This document shows positions 59,451 to 64,000 of a stretch of 64,000 bases of DNA, piece after piece. Below the pieces are notes generated by a model that saw only the letters and a list, made by a program, of their open reading frames with translations, was not told the origin of the DNA and searched no databases. The first letter of the stretch is position 1. The number at the start of each line of letters is the position of its first letter. The translations under genes were made by a program, and so were the position numbers. The DNA comes from UBA4742 sp037138595 (GTDB lineage: Bacteria > Actinomycetota > Acidimicrobiia > Acidimicrobiales > Acidimicrobilacustridaceae), in NCBI GenBank assembly GCA_037138595.1, contig JBAXIB010000010.1, positions 36,855-100,854 of the forward strand. The letters run 5' to 3'.

Positions 59451-60473
59451 ATGGACGGATCACCCCAGCTATTGACCGATGTGAAGTTTACGAAGCTCAA
59501 ACGAGGCGGCTACGACCCGGATCAGGTCGACAACTTTCTCGAGCGAGTCAGCGTCGCGGTTTCCCAACTGCAGGACAAGTTGCGCCAGGCGACTGAGCGA
59601 GCCGAATCGGCGGATGCGCAAGTTGCTGAAGCAAGGCGTCAGCAGAGCCAGCCGGCTCCGGCGGCTGTTGTCCCGGCAGAACCCACAGCAGCCCCGCAGC
59701 CTGATGCCAGCGAGGTCGATACTGACGGTGAACTTTCCAAGGTGCTCGTGCTGGCCCAGCGCGCCGCTGACCAAGCAGTAGCTGAAGCGAATACAACCGC
59801 AACGCGAACGGTTGCGGATGCTCGGGCCAAGGCAGTGAATCTGCTGGCCGAAGCCGAACGTGATCGAGACGAGATCTTGGCCGCTGCTCGCGCCTATGCC
59901 GATTCCGACACAGTGGAGCGAGCGAAAGATTTGCAAGCTCAGGTTGCGACTCTGGATACCGCTCGTGCCGAGCTCGAAAACGACGTTGCCGCACTTGACG
60001 AATATCTGGCAGGCGAACGAGCGCGACTCCACGAACAACTTGACGTCATCTCGGCGATGCTCGACAATCCGACCGGTTTGGTGGTCGCCGATCTACCTGA
60101 GCTCGCTAATCCGGTGATTCCGGAGATCGACTTAGGGCCGACGAAAGATCCCGTCACCGACGTCGCAACCGAGTCTGCATTGACTGAAGCCGACAGCACC
60201 TCAAGCAAACTTTTTGGCGATTCGGCCGATGCCGCCGGTTCGACCGACATGGTTGGCGGGGATACCGGACCGGCGACCGAACTGTTCACGGTGCCTGACG
60301 TCGATGAACCCGCGGCGTCAGCTGATGTTGCCGCTGCTCCAGTAGTTGCGCCGGTCGTTGCGCCACCGTTAGGTGAGCCCGACGCTGCAGCGGATGAGGC
60401 GATGCGAGCGTTCTTCGAACAGGACTTGGCCGACGAAGTGCGATCCAAGCAACGTTTTGGTCGCCGTCGCTGA
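59451..60473 (+). CDS. divIVA: DivIVA/Wag31-type polar scaffold protein
   Basis: 340 residues. The N-terminal DivIVA domain starts LLTDVKFTKLKRGGYDPDQV and continues DNFLERVSVAVSQLQDKLRQ as coiled coil. A Pro/Ala linker (~65-90) is followed by a second long coiled coil (~95-205; ADARAKAVNLLAEAERDRDE). An acidic, Ala/Val-rich tail ends EVRSKQRFGRRR. DivIVA recruits wall synthesis to curved membrane at poles and septa in actinobacteria. The acidic tail is longer than in many relatives. Converges on ileS 8 bp away. Confidence 0.92.
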   Translation: MDGSPQLLTDVKFTKLKRGGYDPDQVDNFLERVSVAVSQLQDKLRQATERAESADAQVAEARRQQSQPAPAAVVPAEPTAAPQPDASEVDTDGELSKVLVLAQRAADQAVAEANTTATRTVADARAKAVNLLAEAERDRDEILAAARAYADSDTVERAKDLQAQVATLDTARAELENDVAALDEYLAGERARLHEQLDVISAMLDNPTGLVVADLPELANPVIPEIDLGPTKDPVTDVATESALTEADSTSSKLFGDSADAAGSTDMVGGDTGPATELFTVPDVDEPAASADVAAAPVVAPVVAPPLGEPDAAADEAMRAFFEQDLADEVRSKQRFGRRR

Positions 60474-60481
60474 CTGAACGT

Positions 60482-63400
60482 TCAGCCCGTCGGTTCCGCA
60501 GGGGTTGCGGTGAGCTGAATTGAAAGTCCGACCGAACTGCCATCGACATCGATGGTGCGTTCGCAATTGCCGTCAATGAGCGCGATGGCCAGAACCTCTG
60601 CGGCGATCCACGTGCGATGTTCATCGAGGGCGGCTTGGAGCGTATCGCCGGCCTGAATGGTGATTGATACTCGATCAGCAATGGCGAATCCGAGTTCTTT
60701 GCGCTGATCGTTTAATGCTCGAACCAACTCGCGTGCTTGACCTTCACGTCGAAGTTGAGGGTCAATATCAAGGTCGAGCGCAACCGCCCATCCGTCGTCC
60801 TCAACGAGGGCAAAGTCGGCATGGCGATCAGCACGGACATCAACGTCGCCCGGTTCGAGTCGGAAACCGGCGATTTCGATAAATCCTTGGGTTTCAAGGC
60901 CGAGTCGTAATGCAGAACCATCAGCTGTTTCGAGTGCCGCTTTTACTTCATTGACTTGAGGACCGAGCCGAGGCCCGAGAGCTCGGAAGTTTGGGATGAC
61001 TGTCCAGGTCATCAAGCCCGACAAGGTGTCGATTCGCTCGAGCGTCTTCACGTTGAGTTCGCTCATAATTTCAGTTTCGATGTCGGCATCTAGCTCGATG
61101 CCAGGGTGCAGCAGTAATGCACGGCTAAGCGGTTGGCGAACGCGAACTTTCGCGTCGGTTCGAGCAGCCCGACCGAGAGCGACGAGGCGTCGCGCCGCAG
61201 CTACCTGATCGCCGAGTGATTGATCGTTTCGCCCTTGATCGATGGGCCAGTCCGCGAGGTGGACGGAAACTTCGCCAGTAAGGCGGGTGTAAATGTCGTC
61301 GGCTAAAAACGGGCAGAACGGCGCTAGCAGGAGTGAGGTTTTAACGAGGCATTCGTGCAGCGTGGCATGCGCAACTGGATCACTGCTTTTCCAAAATCGG
61401 GGTCGTGACCGGCGTAAGTACCAATTTGAAAGGTCGTCGATGAATGTTGCGAGTTGTGTCGCACCCGCAAGCGCGTCAAATCGTTCGAGTGCGTCGGTAA
61501 CGCCGGCGATGACGCCGTCTAGCTCGCTGAGAATCCACCGATCGAGGACGTGAGTCGGATCAGCGGCTGGGGCATTCGGAGTCCACTCATCAAGATCGGC
61601 ATAGGTGGCGAAGAATGAAAATACATTCCAAAGGGTGAGCAAAGTTTGGCGAGTGGATTCGCGAATGCCCTCTTCGAATACGCGTCTTGGGGTCCATGGT
61701 TGTCCGGCAGAAAAAAAATACCAGCGAAGGGCATCAGCCCCGTGCGAGGTGAAAATGTCCCAAGGAGCGATGATGTTGCCGCGTGACTTAGACATCTTCT
61801 GACCGGTCTCATCGACGATCAGGTTTAAGCAGACCACATTTTTGTAGGGCGCCGAATCGAAGACGAGAGCATTGACGGCCAAAAGTGAATAGAACCAACC
61901 ACGGGTCTGATCGATTGCTTCGCAGATGAAGTCTGCCGGATAGGCGCGGGCAAATGCGTCTTGGTTCTCGAACGGATAATGCAACTGTGCCGACGGCATC
62001 GAACCTGAATCGAACCAAGCGTCCAGTACGGGAGCAACCCGCTTCGCGGTTCCATCGCATTTCGTGCAAGCGAGCGCGATCTCGTCAACATAGGGACGGT
62101 GTAAATCGAGTTCGGTTAAGTCCCGACCTGCGGCAAGCGAGAGATCGGCTACCGAACCGATGCAGCGTTCGTCGCCGCAGTGCTCACACCGCCATATCGG
62201 CAGCGGTGTTCCCCAGTAGCGATCTCGCGACAGTGCCCAGTCGACATTGCCTTCGAGCCACTTTCCGAAGCGACCATGCTTGATGTGCTCCGGCTGCCAG
62301 TTGACAGTCTCATTTTCCCGCAACAGGTCATCGCGTTTGGTCGACGTGCGCACAAACCACGATGTTTTCGCCCAATAGATCAGTGGTGTGCTGCATCGCC
62401 AACAATGGGGGTAGCTGTGCTCGTAGGGAAGTTCGCGCACCAGCAGTGACCTCGCCTCGAGGTCAGCGATGATTCCTTGGTCGGCATCTTTGACGAAGAG
62501 CCCTTTCCAGGGCGCCACCCGCTCGTCGAATGTTCCATCGGCTTCGACTGGGTTAAGGACCGGAAGGTTCTCGAGCCGTGCGACGGTTGCATCGTCTTCA
62601 CCGAATGCCGGAGCAAGGTGAACAATTCCGGAGCCGTCGTCGGTGGTTACGAAATCGGCGGTCACGATGCGACAGGCGTTGGCATCCGCGGCAAAATCCA
62701 AAAAGGAAAATGGCCGTTCGTAGCGCCACCCTGCAAGTTGCGAGCCTTTCCAGGTGCTGATCGGCGCAATGCCTTCTGGTAGCAGCGGAACCGCAACGAT
62801 GAGGTCCCGGCCGGTGGTCCCGAAACTTTCGGCGGGAACTCTTGCGTACTCAATGTCGGATCCGACCGCGGCGGCAACATTTGAAATCAATGTCCACGGT
62901 GTTGTTGTCCAAATGAGAAGGTCGGCGCCGACAGCATCGTCAGTAAGTACTGCATCGTCGATGAGTGGGAACCGCACGAATACCGAGGGATCAATGACAT
63001 CTCTGAAGACGTCCGGTTGGCCCATCTCATGCGATGACAGTGCGGTGCCACATCGAGCGCAGTAGGGGCTGACCTTGTGGCCTTCATAGAGAAGCCCTTT
63101 TTCCCAAAGTTGGCTTAACAGCCACCAAACTGATTCGACGTAGTCGTTCGACAATGTCCAATACGCATCGTTGGTGTCGATCCATGCTCCGGATCGAACG
63201 GTAAGAGCGGCCCAGTCCTCAACGTAACGATGAACTGAGTCTCGGCAATGTTGATTGAATTCGGCCACTCCGTAGGCCTCGATCTCCTGCTTGGAGTGCA
63301 GACCGAGTGCTTTTTCAACCTCCAGTTCGACTGGAAGGCCGTGGCAATCCCACCCACCTTTGCGCGGCACACTTCGGCCCCGCATGGTCTGAAAACGTGG

Positions 63401-63607
63401 GTAGAGGTCTTTGAACACGCGCGCCCAAACATGGTGTAACCCAGGCCGGCCATTTGCAGTTGGTGGCCCTTCATAGAAGATCCAAGGTTCGTTTCCGTCG
63501 CGCAGGTGCAGTGCTTGGGCGACGACATCCTGAGTGTGCCAACTGTCCAAGGTTCGGTCTTCGAGGGCGACCAAGTCGAAAGTGGGGTCAACGGGGCCAA
63601 ATGGCAT
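60482..63607 (-). CDS. ileS: Isoleucyl-tRNA synthetase
   Basis: 1041-residue class I synthetase. The HIGH-type site is PPTANGRPGLHHVWARVF near residue 47, the editing domain covers ~180-380, and KMSKS is exact (GQKMSKSRGNIIAPWD, near 600). The anticodon-binding domain has LDRWILSELD, SNWYLRRSRPRFW. The C-terminal domain ends without an evident zinc-finger Cys set, as in the ~1040-residue actinobacterial form. ATG 63607 is favoured over GTG 63616 because TAGTGT ends 7 nt before it. In Streptomyces ileS follows divIVA on the same strand; here it is inverted. Confidence 0.95.
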   Translation of the reverse strand: MPFGPVDPTFDLVALEDRTLDSWHTQDVVAQALHLRDGNEPWIFYEGPPTANGRPGLHHVWARVFKDLYPRFQTMRGRSVPRKGGWDCHGLPVELEVEKALGLHSKQEIEAYGVAEFNQHCRDSVHRYVEDWAALTVRSGAWIDTNDAYWTLSNDYVESVWWLLSQLWEKGLLYEGHKVSPYCARCGTALSSHEMGQPDVFRDVIDPSVFVRFPLIDDAVLTDDAVGADLLIWTTTPWTLISNVAAAVGSDIEYARVPAESFGTTGRDLIVAVPLLPEGIAPISTWKGSQLAGWRYERPFSFLDFAADANACRIVTADFVTTDDGSGIVHLAPAFGEDDATVARLENLPVLNPVEADGTFDERVAPWKGLFVKDADQGIIADLEARSLLVRELPYEHSYPHCWRCSTPLIYWAKTSWFVRTSTKRDDLLRENETVNWQPEHIKHGRFGKWLEGNVDWALSRDRYWGTPLPIWRCEHCGDERCIGSVADLSLAAGRDLTELDLHRPYVDEIALACTKCDGTAKRVAPVLDAWFDSGSMPSAQLHYPFENQDAFARAYPADFICEAIDQTRGWFYSLLAVNALVFDSAPYKNVVCLNLIVDETGQKMSKSRGNIIAPWDIFTSHGADALRWYFFSAGQPWTPRRVFEEGIRESTRQTLLTLWNVFSFFATYADLDEWTPNAPAADPTHVLDRWILSELDGVIAGVTDALERFDALAGATQLATFIDDLSNWYLRRSRPRFWKSSDPVAHATLHECLVKTSLLLAPFCPFLADDIYTRLTGEVSVHLADWPIDQGRNDQSLGDQVAAARRLVALGRAARTDAKVRVRQPLSRALLLHPGIELDADIETEIMSELNVKTLERIDTLSGLMTWTVIPNFRALGPRLGPQVNEVKAALETADGSALRLGLETQGFIEIAGFRLEPGDVDVRADRHADFALVEDDGWAVALDLDIDPQLRREGQARELVRALNDQRKELGFAIADRVSITIQAGDTLQAALDEHRTWIAAEVLAIALIDGNCERTIDVDGSSVGLSIQLTATPAEPTG

Positions 63608-63614
63608 GGATGCC

Positions 63615-63620
63615 ACACTA
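63615..63620 (-). promoter_or_regulatory. -10 box TAGTGT before ileS
   Basis: On the minus strand TAGTGT ends 7 nt before ATG 63607; leaderless arrangement. It covers the alternative GTG at 63616, which makes that start unlikely. Confidence 0.5.
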
Positions 63621-63914
63621 GGTGCCCGACGCAGTGCTGCAGATCAGCGAGACCGAAACCATGTTTCGAGTGGTACAGATGCGGCGATGTAGAGCCGGCG
63701 ATTGACTTGAAAGTTCCCTCGGCGTAAGGTCCAGCACCTTTTCGGCGGGTACTGACTCTGGTCTCAATGTCCGATTTTGCCAGATTGAACACCCCAGCGT
63801 CGAACGCCAAGAAGCACTAACAACTCATGGGTCGATCTCATCGACCGTGAACTTCAAGACCGTCGAACCACAACTACGACGGCGACTCGAAACTCGCCGA
63901 TAAAGAGGAATCAC

Positions 63915-64000
63915 GTGACCAAGGCAGCAGCGAAGGCTCCGGTTAAGAAGGCTCCGGTTAAGAAGGCTCCGGTTAAGAAGGCTCCGGTTAAGAAGGCTCC
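63915..64000 (+). CDS. Partial gene with KAPVK-repeat N-terminus (cut by window end)
   Basis: GTG 63915 opens MTKAAAKAPVK followed by perfect KAPVK repeats to the window edge. No ribosome-binding site beyond AAGAGGAA is seen (63903-63910), which is adequate. In Streptomyces the gene beside ileS encodes a TraR/DksA-type zinc-finger protein with an Ala/Lys-rich N-terminus, so that is the best guess. A histone- or HU-like Lys-rich protein is the alternative. Nothing diagnostic is inside the window. Confidence 0.6.
   Translation, partial: MTKAAAKAPVKKAPVKKAPVKKAPVKKA
63933..64000 (+). repeat. 15-bp perfect tandem repeat inside a coding region
   Basis: AAGGCTCCGGTTAAG occurs four times without a mismatch (63933-63992) and starts a fifth copy at 63993. 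Codons are identical in every copy, so the array expanded recently or is kept uniform. It may vary in copy number between strains. Confidence 0.9.

Noticed and set aside
63933..64000. CRISPR-like array at the window end
   Set aside because: Units are 15 bp, directly adjacent with no spacers, and in frame with a coding region.

Overview
The window looks like a chromosomal segment of an actinobacterium, most plausibly from the class Acidimicrobiia or a close relative. Evidence is the conserved division and cell-wall (dcw) cluster running mraZ to ftsZ and on through pgeF, yggS, sepF, yggT and divIVA to ileS, an order shared with Streptomyces and relatives. Supporting signs are a DUF3040 protein, an actinobacterial-type HNH protein, a polyprenol-phosphate-mannose synthase, a mraW-type leader RNA, and many genes that appear to be transcribed leaderless from a TANNNT box 6-8 nt before the start codon. 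GC content is moderately high by eye. No rRNA, tRNA, insertion sequence, phage gene or CRISPR array was seen.

Region 1 (1-12.6 kb) holds mixed housekeeping genes: an OmpR-type regulator with an inositol-phosphatase family enzyme, a PIG-L deacetylase, PPM synthase, an HTH-membrane protein, Nudix plus DNA polymerase IV, DUF3040, a ROK kinase, an acyl-CoA dehydrogenase, an HNH nuclease, a MenC-like enzyme and a lipoate-ligase-like protein. It ends with a secreted LPKTG-anchored protein.

Region 2 (12.7-41 kb) is a large surface-polysaccharide locus. It encodes sugar-nucleotide enzymes (a WbpB/WlbA-like dehydrogenase, two DegT aminotransferases, a WbpD-like acetyltransferase and an epimerase), many glycosyltransferases, a Wzx flippase, a Wzy-like polymerase or ligase, a short Wzz-like protein, a WbaP-like initiating phosphotransferase, a DUF4012 membrane protein and a secreted DUF4082/beta-helix protein. 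Together these can make, flip and polymerise a glycan. A PAS/GAF histidine kinase and an OmpR regulator lie on either side of the sugar-nucleotide block.

Region 3 (41-60.5 kb) is the dcw cluster. It starts with a promoter carrying four 10-bp-spaced TGGGGA-type MraZ boxes, then mraZ, a three-way-junction leader RNA, rsmH, ftsL-like, ftsI, murE, mraY, murD, ftsW, murG, murC, murB, ftsQ, ftsZ, pgeF, yggS, sepF, yggT and divIVA. Nearly every junction overlaps by ATGA, GTGA or TTGA. murF is missing from its usual place between murE and mraY. pgeF has homologous N-terminal sequence running back to the ftsZ stop codon, in the same frame, with no normal start codon.

Region 4 (60.5-64 kb) has ileS on the minus strand, convergent with divIVA. 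The window ends in the start of a gene whose product begins with KAPVK repeats.
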